NCBI RefSeq assembly: GCF_965223285.1
Contig: NZ_OZ244997.1
Span: 2,232,001 to 2,296,000 of the forward strand
Reading direction: 5' to 3'
From: Leptofilum sp965223285
Lineage (GTDB): Bacteria; Chloroflexota; Anaerolineae; Promineifilales; Promineifilaceae
Length of the DNA stretch: 64,000 nucleotides
Shown: positions 1 through 8,149 of the stretch, one piece after another
Position numbering within the stretch: the stretch's first letter is position 1
Layout of the letters: the number at the start of each line of letters is the position of its first letter
Made by a program: the position numbers and the translations under genes
Notes under the pieces: model-generated
Databases searched by the model: none
Seen by the model: only the letters and a program-made list of their open reading frames with translations
What the model was told of the DNA's origin: nothing

Positions 1-771
1 CAGGCGGATGCGCTGGCGAAATTGGGGCATCAGCAGCAAAAGTTCTGAATGATGGTTCAGGTTGTAAAAGGCGAGCCGCGCCTTCAACAGGCTATTGGAC
101 ATGATGCTGCTGAGTTGAAAAGCGTAGCGCAGTGGCGAGTCCATATTTTGCTGGTAAGGTGTTTCAAAACCGAGAGCGATGATTACATCTGCGCCTTCGC
201 GCATGGCCACATTGATCGGTAACGGGTCAGACAAGTAGCCATCTACCAGTAAACGGCCAGTTCGACCTCGCTCCGTGCAGGCGTTCACTTCCCAGGGTGC
301 AAACACAAACGGAATCGCGATGCTGGCTCGAATGGCGTCGGTGAGACGGCCGTCTCGCAGCACCACTTGTTCCCCCGTGCCAAAATCCGTCGCAGTGATA
401 AAGAGCGGCAGATGCGTCTGGGCAAAGGTATGTTGGCCAAAGGTCTCGTTCAGCCGCTGCAAAATGAGCTGGTCGTCGCGTAAGCCAAAACGGCCGTCGA
501 AGCCCAATCGTTTAGGAAACAGCGCCTGCCACAACGCCCGGTTGTTACGCCGCCCGGTGAGTTCGCGGGTCCAAAGCTGCTGGGTGAGGCGTGTGGCCTC
601 AGCAACAGACCAGCCCAAAGCGATAGCTGTCGCAAAAAGTGCGCCACCGGAACAGCCCACCACCAAATCCGGGACAATGCCTGCCTGCTGCAAAACGTGC
701 TGTACGCCCAGTGCGGCGGCACATTTCACGCTGCCTGCGCCAACGACTAGCGCAATCTTTTTACGTCTCAT
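1..771 (-). CDS. Patatin-like phospholipase (3' end outside window)
   Basis: Predicted serine lipid acyl hydrolase of the patatin/RssA family, cytoplasmic or membrane-associated. Translating the minus strand from the ATG at 769-771 gives an N-terminal VVGAGSVKCAAALGV segment (glycine-rich oxyanion region), then VGCSGGALF with the nucleophile serine in a G-x-S-x-G motif near residue 40, and later VDGYLSDPLP, which carries the catalytic Asp of the D-G-[GAY] motif. The open frame runs off the window edge, so the C-terminus is missing. It is the third gene of a closely spaced minus-strand group after a small lipoprotein and a STAS protein. The substrate is unknown. Confidence 0.85.
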   Translation of the reverse strand, partial: MRRKKIALVVGAGSVKCAAALGVQHVLQQAGIVPDLVVGCSGGALFATAIALGWSVAEATRLTQQLWTRELTGRRNNRALWQALFPKRLGFDGRFGLRDDQLILQRLNETFGQHTFAQTHLPLFITATDFGTGEQVVLRDGRLTDAIRASIAIPFVFAPWEVNACTERGRTGRLLVDGYLSDPLPINVAMREGADVIIALGFETPYQQNMDSPLRYAFQLSSIMSNSLLKARLAFYNLNHHSELLLLMPQFRQRIRL

Positions 772-795
772 TGTTTATCACCTGCGATTATTGGC

Positions 796-1152
796 TTACG
801 CGCTGGGCAGTGGCCCTGGGAAAAAGCTGGCGGTGGCACTGACCACATTGGGATACACCTTAATGATGCTGTCTACCCCAGCCAAGTTCAGGACGTATTT
901 CACGCGGCCACGGGCGTTGGCCAGACGTATGTCGCCGCCCTGCTGCCGCGATAGCTGCGCCGTTTGCACTAGCACTTTAATGCCTGCGCTGCTGAGAAAA
1001 TCCACCTTTTTCAGGTCGATGACCAGACGGCCGTACCCATCATCCACCTGTCCCTGTACCGCCTGTAAAAACGAGGGTACGGTAGCTGCATCGAGACGGC
1101 CGTTCAGCGAAAATATGGCAATGTCGTTGTAATATCTTGTGCGAAGTTCCAT
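796..1152 (-). CDS. STAS-domain anti-sigma factor antagonist-like protein
   Basis: A 118-residue single-domain STAS protein of the SpoIIAA/RsbV type, which normally binds an anti-sigma factor kinase and is switched off by serine phosphorylation. The family hallmark DFLSSAGIK near residue 50 carries the candidate phospho-serine. Length matches the family. No cognate anti-sigma kinase or sigma factor is seen nearby, so the partner is encoded elsewhere. It sits 17 bp after the lipoprotein gene and 24 bp before the patatin gene, which suggests co-transcription. The link to lipid hydrolysis is only inferred from position. Confidence 0.85.
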   Translation of the reverse strand: MELRTRYYNDIAIFSLNGRLDAATVPSFLQAVQGQVDDGYGRLVIDLKKVDFLSSAGIKVLVQTAQLSRQQGGDIRLANARGRVKYVLNLAGVDSIIKVYPNVVSATASFFPGPLPSA

Positions 1153-1169
1153 GATAATCTACAAAACCA

Positions 1170-1358
1170 TCACCACACGGGGTACAAAGCGGTGTCCTCC
1201 GCCTCATTGAGACGCATGTCCTGACCAGCCTCTGCTGGCTGATGAGTGAGCGGCTCGCCAAAAATCGAGCGTTCTAGCGCCGCCTCATCAAAATCGAACT
1301 GCACGCAACCTGCCAAAAAAAGCAGCAGCAAAATGAGCAGGATTGTTTTTTTGTTCAT
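1170..1358 (-). CDS. Small lipoprotein of unknown function
   Basis: A 62-residue protein with a lysine-containing start, a leucine-rich hydrophobic stretch and a lipobox LAGC at about residue 18, so it should be lipidated and anchored at the membrane surface. The mature part is short and acidic with no recognised domain. It is the first gene of the minus-strand group that continues into the STAS and patatin genes. Confidence 0.6.
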   Translation of the reverse strand: MNKKTILLILLLLFLAGCVQFDFDEAALERSIFGEPLTHQPAEAGQDMRLNEAEDTALYPVW

Positions 1359-1375
1359 GTTTCACTCCAGAGATT

Positions 1376-1445
1376 GGTAATCGGTGAACAGTAATCGGTC
1401 ATCCGTAAAAAGATCACCGATTACCGATAACGGATGACCGATTAC
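1376..1445. repeat. Nested inverted repeats, intergenic
   Basis: A perfect 16-bp inverted repeat pairs 1391-1406 (core TAATCGGTCATCCGT) with 1430-1445. A second overlapping pair, GGTAATCGGTGA at 1376-1387 and its complement at 1414-1425, gives an alternative fold. It lies between two same-strand genes and may act as a terminator or transcript stabiliser, although it has no U-tract. The word TAATCGGT is reiterated, as in several other spacers of this window. Confidence 0.7.
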
Positions 1446-1448
1446 CAA

Positions 1449-2984
1449 TTACTCAGTTACCGTAATCGTCGCCGCCATGCCGCTGCCATCGGGCGAGCCG
1501 TGCAGGGTGCAGTAGTAAATGTAGGTGCCAGGGGCATCGAAGGTAAGCGTCACTTCCTCCCCTTCATCAAACAGGCCGGTGTCAAAACTGCCATCGGCGG
1601 CGGTGGCTGAGTGGCGTGGCCCGCTATCTTTGTTGACCCAGGTAACGGCCGTTCCTGCCTCTACCGTGATTTCATTGGGCACGTAAGCAAAGTTTGCCAT
1701 CTCGATAACAACTGGGGCCGCCGCTGCGGGTGCTTCTGTGGGAACAGCTTCCACTGTAGGTGCTGCTTCTGTTGCTGCCGCTTCAGCCTCCGGGGCTTCT
1801 TCGGCTGGCGCAGCGGCCACATTTGCTCCCTCAGCGGCAAAGAACTCAAAGGAAGCCATGTTTTGCCCATGCACGTAAGCCGTGATAATGCCACCCTCGT
1901 CCGGGATGGGAGCGACGGCTCCATCGCCATTCGCATCAACCCCGTTCAAAGCGGCGTCTAGCAGGGCAGCCAGCTCTTCCGCGGCGGGCTGTGCTTCGGT
2001 GGCCGAATCTGAGGCGATGATGCGTAATGCTTCGCTAATGGCGTCGTCGAGGCGACTCAAGGCGTTGTCACTGCTGATGAGTACATGCCCGGCGTGCAGT
2101 TCCACTTCGGCCGTAACGCCATCCGCCGCCAAAGCCAGATTGGTGTGCTCTTTGGCTCCATTCAGGTAAGGGATTACGCCAAAGCCATCACCGGGATTTT
2201 GCGCCACGGTGTCCCCGTCCAAATCGCCAAAGTTAGGGCCTGCTTCACCATCCAAAATGTTGATGACGTGCTCCGCGTGCCGCTGGGCTTCGCGGATGTT
2301 GTCATTGGCCAGTTCATCCAGCAGGAAGCCAGTGTGTTCCATAGCATGATGGATTTGCCCCTGCGCCCCAATGAGGAACGCACTGCCATCGGGATTGCCC
2401 GCAAAGGCGGTGACGACGTGGCGGATGTGCAGCAGCGAGCCGGCAGGCACGGTGCCGTTGAGAGCAATCGTGCCAATTTCGCCATCGTCTACGTCATTTG
2501 GCTCTACGCTGATGAAGGCGCTGCTGTACGCTGCCAGCAGGTTTTGCTCAACACTGCCGCTGAACTGGACATTGCCGTCAGCGACCTCAAACGGACCCAG
2601 GTTGAGCGTGTTAAAGCTGTCATCAACAAGCCACAGCTCGTAATGGGTGCCTGCTGCAGGAGCGGTGATACCTTCCAGGAGCAACTGGAAGCTGCCTGCC
2701 GGGGCGCTGTCGCTGTCACGGAAGCGCAGGACGCCAAAACGTTGCGGGGCTGGCTCTGCTTCTACCACGGGAACGGCCGTTGCCGTTGGCGGTAGCGTGG
2801 GGTCAGCTGCTGCTGGCAGTTCGGTAGGAACGGCCGTTGGCTCGGTGGGTGGGGTTGTGGGATTGACGGCGGCTTCTTGAGGAACGGCTGTTGCCGTCAC
2901 GTCTGGCTCATCACTCTCATCCGCACAGGCGGCAAAAGCGAAGAGAAGGATCAAAAATAAGAAAAACAACTTTTTACGAAACAT
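1449..2984 (-). CDS. Lipoprotein with anti-sigma-K-like module and C-terminal cupredoxin
   Basis: A 511-residue exported protein. The N-terminus is a signal peptide ending in a lipobox-like FAACA at about residue 20, followed by a Thr/Pro/Ala linker to about residue 80. The segment at about 83-300 (FGVLRFRDSD..., HYELWLVDD) resembles the extracellular part of anti-sigma-K/RskA proteins; this is a fold-level guess. After a second Ala/Glu/Pro linker, residues 425-511 form a type-1 copper cupredoxin with PRHSA (His), YYCTLHG (Cys, His) and GSGM (Met) as ligands. A role in extracellular electron transfer or copper sensing is inferred. The next upstream gene encodes the same two modules in the reverse order. 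Confidence 0.75.
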   Translation of the reverse strand: MFRKKLFFLFLILLFAFAACADESDEPDVTATAVPQEAAVNPTTPPTEPTAVPTELPAAADPTLPPTATAVPVVEAEPAPQRFGVLRFRDSDSAPAGSFQLLLEGITAPAAGTHYELWLVDDSFNTLNLGPFEVADGNVQFSGSVEQNLLAAYSSAFISVEPNDVDDGEIGTIALNGTVPAGSLLHIRHVVTAFAGNPDGSAFLIGAQGQIHHAMEHTGFLLDELANDNIREAQRHAEHVINILDGEAGPNFGDLDGDTVAQNPGDGFGVIPYLNGAKEHTNLALAADGVTAEVELHAGHVLISSDNALSRLDDAISEALRIIASDSATEAQPAAEELAALLDAALNGVDANGDGAVAPIPDEGGIITAYVHGQNMASFEFFAAEGANVAAAPAEEAPEAEAAATEAAPTVEAVPTEAPAAAAPVVIEMANFAYVPNEITVEAGTAVTWVNKDSGPRHSATAADGSFDTGLFDEGEEVTLTFDAPGTYIYYCTLHGSPDGSGMAATITVTE

Positions 2985-3002
2985 GTTTACTCCTTAAATT
3001 CC

Positions 3003-3049
3003 GCCGGGGGCTAAAGCCCTCGGCTACTAGGGAAAGCCCTTTCAGGGCT
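3003..3049. repeat. Tandem intergenic hairpins of the GGGCTAAAGCCC type
   Basis: Two adjacent stem-loops: GCCG/CGGC plus GGGCT/AGCCC around an AA loop at 3003-3024, then AGCCCT-TTC-AGGGCT at 3035-3049. They lie in the spacer before the cupredoxin lipoprotein gene. Similar GGCTAC-containing palindromes occur near 48.17 and 54.6 kb, so this looks like an interspersed intergenic family. Confidence 0.6.
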
Positions 3050-3133
3050 AGAAATCAGCCTCAAAGAGGGGTTCATACATGGGCCCATACCGTTTTCGAC
3101 TGGGCATCTAAATAACTGAATACTGAATACCGA

Positions 3134-4960
3134 TTACGGTTCACCGACCACCGGGATGGCAGCCATGTACTGCGTGTGCTGGTAGGCGGTGAAGATGCCG
3201 CCTTCGGCCGGGGCGATTTCGCCATCGCCGTTGTTGTCTGCGCCGTTGAGCATCAGCGGGCTAAGCTGGGTGATGGTGTCTACGTAGGTGCCTATGTCGC
3301 CTACGCTGTCGGCGGCCAAAATTTGCAAGGCCGCTTCCTGAATTTGGGTGGCCCAGGCCAGGGCATTGTCGGTGGCTAAGACCACATGGGTGCTGTGAAT
3401 CTGGATGGCGTTGGTGGCGTCAGGCGCGTTGGCGGCGGTAACGGCCGTTGCCTGCACCGCTGCCACGTAAGGCAAAATGCCAAAGCCATCCCCAGGATTT
3501 TGGACACCATGCACGCCGTCTAGGTCGCCAAAATAGTCCCCCTGCGCCCCGGAGAGCAGGTTGACGATATGTTCGGCGTGCCGCTGGGCATCGGCGATGC
3601 TGAGCAGGTCGTACGCCGTTTGCACAAATTCGGCGTGGCGCAGCAGCTCCTCCGCCTGCAACCGGGCACCGAGGCCGTAGGCTGCGGGCGCGTCGCCGCT
3701 CACCACGGTGATGGCGCGAATGTGGGATAACGCTTGCGGCAGTTGTTGGCCGCTGAAAACGGCCGTTCCCGGCGACGGATCGTCATCAAACTGTGGCTCC
3801 GTGGTGAGCTGAAAGCCATCGTACAGACCCAGCAGGTTGCGACCATTGGCATCGGTGAATTGGAGGGTGATACGGCCGTTGCCATCTGGCATCACCTGCC
3901 CCAATGAGAACGTGGTGTTGGTTTGGCTGTCGGTGAGCCACGCTTCGTAGGTCGCGCCAGCGGTTGGCGCAGGAATACCGTTCAGAAGCACCGCTACAGA
4001 ATCGCTGGGCACTACGATGTCAAAAAAGGAAACCAGACCCACGACTGTTTGTTCTGGCGCAGCTGGTTCCAGCAGATCGACTGGGGGTGGTGGAACGGTT
4101 GGCGCAGGCGTTGCTGTGGGAGGTACGGGGTTTGGCGTGGGTGCCGCCGCGGCGATGGCCGCATTTTCGGCGTTATCTGCCAAAACGGTGACCGTGGTGG
4201 ACATGCCACTGCCGTCTGGCGAGCCATGCAGCGTGCAGTAGATAAGATAGCTGCCCGGTTCGGAAAAAGTGGTGGCAAAACTTTCACCTTGGAAGAAGTT
4301 ATCACTGGCTACGCTGCCATCTACAAAGGTGATGTTGTGCGGTGCGCCGTCCTGGTTTAGCCAAACCACCTCTGTCCCGGCGGTGACGGTGAGGTCGGCT
4401 GGGGTAAAAGCAAAGTTTTGCAGAAACGCTTCGCTGGTTGTGGGGTCAGCGGAATTATCTTGGGTTAAAGCGGTATCGGATTGGGTGGAAACGGCCGTTG
4501 CCGCCTCTGGCGTCTGCACATACCAAATAATGTAGGTGGCAACGCCCGCAATGAGTGCGGCCGTCCAAAAAACGAATGTGGCCCACATCCAGTAGCGCAA
4601 GCGGCCAATTTTGCGGGGCAAAATCTGGTGCCCAGCCAGCAAGCAATAGAAGGCCAGCCCTTCGGCGATTAAACCTAACCCAGCATGAAGTGCCACCACC
4701 AGATAGTAGGCATCGCCGGGGCGCTGGGGCAGCGTGCTAATCACACGCTGCCCCATAAAGGAAGTGATCATCACGGAGACAATCAGGAAGAGGTTCAAGA
4801 TCACGACCGGGGTCTGAATCCAGTCGTGCAGCTTGTATTGACCACGTCGCTGGGCGATCACGCCGATGCAAAGTGCTATAAAAAGAGTGATTTCAGCCAG
4901 CAAGGTAAAATCGGTGATGAAGCTGGCGTTTGTGCCTAAAAAGCCTGATTGAAACATCAT
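3134..4960 (-). CDS. Membrane protein: DUF420-like N-terminus, cupredoxin, anti-sigma-K-like module
   Basis: About 608 residues from the ATG at 4958-4960, preceded by AAGGAAA at good spacing; an in-frame ATG 87 bp upstream lacks this support. The N-terminal ~155 residues hold four hydrophobic segments and look like the small integral DUF420 membrane domain often found near cytochrome oxidases. A linker is followed by a type-1 cupredoxin with APHN (His), YCTLHG (Cys, His) and GSGM (Met). After a Pro/Thr linker, the C-terminal half repeats the anti-sigma-K-like module of the neighbouring lipoprotein, including the QRHAEH and NPGDGFG signatures. Probably a respiratory or copper-linked envelope protein; the function is not proven. 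Confidence 0.75.
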   Translation of the reverse strand: MMFQSGFLGTNASFITDFTLLAEITLFIALCIGVIAQRRGQYKLHDWIQTPVVILNLFLIVSVMITSFMGQRVISTLPQRPGDAYYLVVALHAGLGLIAEGLAFYCLLAGHQILPRKIGRLRYWMWATFVFWTAALIAGVATYIIWYVQTPEAATAVSTQSDTALTQDNSADPTTSEAFLQNFAFTPADLTVTAGTEVVWLNQDGAPHNITFVDGSVASDNFFQGESFATTFSEPGSYLIYCTLHGSPDGSGMSTTVTVLADNAENAAIAAAAPTPNPVPPTATPAPTVPPPPVDLLEPAAPEQTVVGLVSFFDIVVPSDSVAVLLNGIPAPTAGATYEAWLTDSQTNTTFSLGQVMPDGNGRITLQFTDANGRNLLGLYDGFQLTTEPQFDDDPSPGTAVFSGQQLPQALSHIRAITVVSGDAPAAYGLGARLQAEELLRHAEFVQTAYDLLSIADAQRHAEHIVNLLSGAQGDYFGDLDGVHGVQNPGDGFGILPYVAAVQATAVTAANAPDATNAIQIHSTHVVLATDNALAWATQIQEAALQILAADSVGDIGTYVDTITQLSPLMLNGADNNGDGEIAPAEGGIFTAYQHTQYMAAIPVVGEP

Positions 4961-5393
4961 GTATTTCCTTGTTTTCGGTTGGCAATAACAGAAGCGTCGT
5001 GCATGGCGCACGTATAAATTTTGTCTGAAGAACGGTAATGGTGTCATCGCCGGTTTTGCTTGAACGAAGGCGCAATGTCAGTAACAGGATAGAGGGGATT
5101 TGTGGCTGACACACCCAGCCGACGTTAGCTATTCTGATGACAAAATGAGGGGGATTTACACTAACTTTTGTTAGGGGAGTATGCTTTTCTCTGGCTGGCT
5201 GCTGTTGCGTATTCTATAAAACCGTAACTTTTGATAGTTTGCTACACCATCGATAGACCAGAGGCAAAACCAACTTTTGCAGGCTGTAACCGGTGGTGCA
5301 GTGGTTTATGGTGATGGTTTGACAAGCAACTGTCGCCTGAGTGGATTTGAGCCACGGCCGTTTTCGGGCAGCGTGGCATGGGTGACAGTTTAG
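4961..5393. other. Divergent intergenic region
   Basis: Spacer between the minus-strand DUF420/cupredoxin gene and the plus-strand SH3b lipoprotein gene; it must hold both promoters. I found no convincing operator, RNA gene or ORF. An AT-rich patch near 5145-5235 is the most likely promoter area. Confidence 0.4.
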
Positions 5394-6719
5394 ATGAAGA
5401 AACGAACTCTCATTTGGGGAACTTTGTTCCTCTTTCTTGCCCTACTATGTGCCTGTGCCCCAGAAAGCCAGGAACTGCAACTAGCTACAGTGGTGCCTAC
5501 ATTGAGTGTGCAGTCAACAGAAACGGCCGTTCCCACCATTATGACAGAAACGCCAAAAGAAACGGCCGTGCCGTCAACAGTCACACCCGCAACATCCCCA
5601 GTACCAACGCAAGACGCAGCGCCACCGCCCGCGAATCAGGAGCCAACCATCCTCACGCAAGACGCAACCAATGTGCGGCAGGGCCCCGGTTTAGCATACG
5701 CAGTAAGCCATGTGCTGGGCGCAGGCACCACTATGCCCATCCTAGGCCAAAACCTAGCTGGCGATTGGTGGGCTGTACCAGGCCCTGGCGACGGTCCCGG
5801 CCCAGTTGGTTGGGTATTTAGCGGCGTGGTTAGCGTTCAAGGGAATGTTGACAGCGTTCCCGTACTGCCAGCACTGCCCTTGGCAGACGTGCCAATCATG
5901 GGCAATAGCGGCCAACAAGCGGCCGATGTTTGCACTGTTTCCCATCCTGGCCCCGGCGATCTGGGGCCACTCTACGTCTATGCTGGCCCAGATGAACACG
6001 CCTTTGCTGTAGCTGCTCGCCTGGGCTTGGATCGTTGGGTCACCGTCATCGGGCGAGACAATGATTGGTATCACGTACAGGATGATGCTGAATTTACAGC
6101 CTGGGTACCAGTGGCTCACGTGGCCCACAACGGACTCTGCCAACCCGACGATGGTCCAGGCTCCATGCCGCTCGTTGAGTTTCCTGGCTCACCGCCAACC
6201 CATGTTTGCCTGGCCAATCGCCAGGGCCAGACCCCGCCGCCCGATATACATTTGGGGCCAGGCCGACAGTTTGCCCTGGTTGCGCGGCTGGGCAACTGGG
6301 CTGAGGTTTTGAAAACCGAGATTGGCTGGCACCAGATTACGCTTGGCCCAGGTGAGGTTGGCTGGGTAGATGGGGCGGACATTGAGCTAACTGGCCCTTG
6401 CACTGATCCAGAGCCAACACCAGTGCGCATACAGTTTGCCCCTGGCGAGACGTCGATCACGCTGGACAGCAACCTGGAACCTCCGCAGCGAGAATATTAC
6501 GTTTTCCGCGCCCAAGCCGGGCAACGGGTCATCCTGGAGATGGTATCTGAGTCGAACCGGGGCAATTTTGCGGTAAGTGGCATGGACGATGGCCAACCAT
6601 ACAAGCGATTGGAGGATGAGCAGCCTAGCTGGAGTATCATCTTGCCTGCCACGCAGGATTATCTGCTCACGCTGGCGGCTCCACCCCACAGGATGGAGAA
6701 TATCGGCCGCGGCCGGTGA
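5394..6719 (+). CDS. Lipoprotein with three SH3b-like repeats and a C-terminal PPC-like domain
   Basis: A 441-residue exported protein. The start MKKRTLIWG leads into a hydrophobic segment and a lipobox LLCACAP near residue 20, then a Thr/Pro linker with ETAVPT units. Three bacterial SH3 (SH3b) repeats follow at about 80-150, 180-250 and 275-345; the first has the typical VRQGPGLAY signature. SH3b repeats usually bind cell wall. The last ~85 residues resemble a pre-peptidase C-terminal (PPC) β-sandwich. The frame ends in RMENIGRGR, unlike a normal domain end, while the +2 frame from about 6677 reads GSTPQDGEY, typical of that domain end, so a late frameshift is likely. Confidence 0.75.
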   Translation: MKKRTLIWGTLFLFLALLCACAPESQELQLATVVPTLSVQSTETAVPTIMTETPKETAVPSTVTPATSPVPTQDAAPPPANQEPTILTQDATNVRQGPGLAYAVSHVLGAGTTMPILGQNLAGDWWAVPGPGDGPGPVGWVFSGVVSVQGNVDSVPVLPALPLADVPIMGNSGQQAADVCTVSHPGPGDLGPLYVYAGPDEHAFAVAARLGLDRWVTVIGRDNDWYHVQDDAEFTAWVPVAHVAHNGLCQPDDGPGSMPLVEFPGSPPTHVCLANRQGQTPPPDIHLGPGRQFALVARLGNWAEVLKTEIGWHQITLGPGEVGWVDGADIELTGPCTDPEPTPVRIQFAPGETSITLDSNLEPPQREYYVFRAQAGQRVILEMVSESNRGNFAVSGMDDGQPYKRLEDEQPSWSIILPATQDYLLTLAAPPHRMENIGRGR

Positions 6720-7043
6720 CGTTGGCCGCAGCAGCGGAAACAAACCTTCAGGAGGAACTGGCGGCTCTTTCGCCGGTGATGACGGAATTTGGGCAGGCCT
6801 TGCTGCTGCAGGATGTGGTGGACACCCCGCGTTGCCTCAAAAGAAAATGTTACCGAAGGGATAATTGGCAGCATTCAGATAGTTTCGATCATATGGCTTA
6901 GCGCTAAAAACAGCGATTATCATAATTCTTCTTCTGAAAATAATCCGCAGATTACACAGATTACGCAGATTTTTGTCCTCAATCTGCGAAATCTGTGGAT
7001 TTTCATTCATGGTGTTGAGCCTACGCTCATGTCGTCTTCTTTG
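6720..7043. repeat. Intergenic region with a TCTGCG-type repeat
   Basis: No gene is supported here. At about 6945-7005 there is an inverted, reiterated segment (CGCAGATTACACAGATTACGCAGA, shown by its 6-mers CGCAGA and TCTGCG), related to the CACAGAG/TCTGCG repeats near 46.34 and 63.82 kb. The region separates two genes that converge. Confidence 0.5.
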
Positions 7044-7700
7044 TTAATTGGTTAAGATGCGCCAGCCATTCTGCACGGCCGTTTCTCGCAAAACTTTATC
7101 AGGATGCACAGCAACGGCCGTTTCTGCCATCTGCAACATAGGAATATCCCGCACTGTGTCGCCATACGCCGCTACCAATCTGCCGGGCACATTCTGTAGC
7201 TGCGCTACCTTGGCTTTGCCTACATTTAATTGCCCAACGATCTCGCCTGTGAGACGGCCGTTCACCACCTCCAACGGCGTACCAATCGACTTGACCTGCA
7301 ACTTGGCGGCAAACTGCTGCAAAATTGGCTCAAACATGCCAGATACGATGATCACGGAACGGCCGTTTTCTTTATGCACCTCTAATTCCTCAACCACCAC
7401 ATCCCGACGGTTTGGCCAAAAGGTGCGCTCCACCACCCAAGCGGCCGCTTCAGCAAACTGCGCTGGCGTGTACCCAGCAAACAGCCGCATCACATCTAGA
7501 ATCCACCCTTCTTTGAAAGCACGTTCATCCCTCAAAATGCCTACGCGAAACGCAACTACCTTCAACAAATTCTTGCGAAAAAAACGTTGGAACTTGGCCC
7601 CCTCGCCGTGCGCTTGCAAATAATCGCGCATGCCCTCCCAGGCTACCCCTGCCGTAAGTGTGCCTTCCAAATCAAAAGCAACGATTTCTGTTTCCGCCAT
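7044..7700 (-). CDS. HAD-superfamily IB phosphatase (phosphoserine-phosphatase-like)
   Basis: About 218 residues from the ATG at 7698-7700, which has GGAG upstream; a longer frame to 7748 lacks support. All HAD motifs are visible: motif I FDLEGT with the nucleophile Asp and the Glu at the acid/base position, motif II VIIVSGM, motif III lysine in GKAKV, and motif IV GDTVRDIPML binding Mg2+. The Cap-I insertion is helical, as in HAD-IB enzymes. It hydrolyses a small phosphomonoester; phosphoserine is possible but unproven. It is transcribed away from the hydrogenase operon, and a CRP/FNR-type palindrome lies in the shared upstream region. Confidence 0.85.
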   Translation of the reverse strand: MAETEIVAFDLEGTLTAGVAWEGMRDYLQAHGEGAKFQRFFRKNLLKVVAFRVGILRDERAFKEGWILDVMRLFAGYTPAQFAEAAAWVVERTFWPNRRDVVVEELEVHKENGRSVIIVSGMFEPILQQFAAKLQVKSIGTPLEVVNGRLTGEIVGQLNVGKAKVAQLQNVPGRLVAAYGDTVRDIPMLQMAETAVAVHPDKVLRETAVQNGWRILTN

Positions 7701-7843
7701 GCTTGAAACTCCACTGCACCTTAAAACGACGCCGATGTTTGATAACAAAAACCCGGTACTGTTGCGGCCTACTAAAAACAGTGTATTCTACCTCTATAGC
7801 CGCTAAACGATTGGTTTTTCTTATCTGACAAATAGAGAGTTTA

Positions 7844-7865
7844 ATTTGTGACATTCATCACAAAT
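7844..7865. promoter_or_regulatory. CRP/FNR-family operator
   Basis: A perfect palindrome ATTTGTGA-N6-TCACAAAT. Both half-sites match the CRP-type core TGTGA-N6-TCACA exactly. It is about 145 bp upstream of the HAD gene and about 285 bp upstream of hoxE, so a CRP/FNR-family regulator could control either or both, for example in response to oxygen, redox state or cyclic nucleotide. Confidence 0.7.
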
Positions 7866-8015
7866 AAACCTGAAAGAACACAATCGGCAAGAAACCAAAC
7901 CCAGCTAACATTTAGGCAATCCAACTAAAAAATAGGGGCAAAATGCCGCTTTTTTGCATGAGCTCCCTCGGCTCGATACTGTTACGAACCGTAGATCAGT
8001 AAATTCGGTCATCTT

Positions 8016-8032
8016 CGAGCAGTATCTGCTCG
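8016..8032. promoter_or_regulatory. Perfect dyad CGAGCAG-TAT-CTGCTCG
   Basis: A 7-bp perfect inverted repeat with a 3-nt spacer about 118 bp upstream of hoxE, followed by TTTTC. It could be a repressor operator or a short hairpin in the hox leader. I do not recognise the cognate regulator. Confidence 0.4.
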
Positions 8033-8149
8033 TTTTCAAATTATATCTGCGCTTAGCGTTCAGAACGAAAATCGCCACAGAACCTACTGAGCCAATCTCC
8101 AGCCCCAACAATTTCTAGGGGGCCTGTGGCCAATCAAAAAGGAGTGTGC

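Noticed and set aside
275..1132. Long plus-strand frame of 285 codons
   Set aside because: It is the antisense of the patatin and STAS genes, which have clear family motifs on the minus strand. The plus-strand protein has no recognisable domain.
7936..7957. GGCA-AAA-TGCC hairpin with T-run as a terminator in the hox leader
   Set aside because: Only a 4-bp stem; too weak to call.
8126..8149. GTG start for hoxE
   Set aside because: In frame, but the ATG at 8150 has a much better ribosome-binding site (AAAAAGGAG) and a normal N-terminus length.
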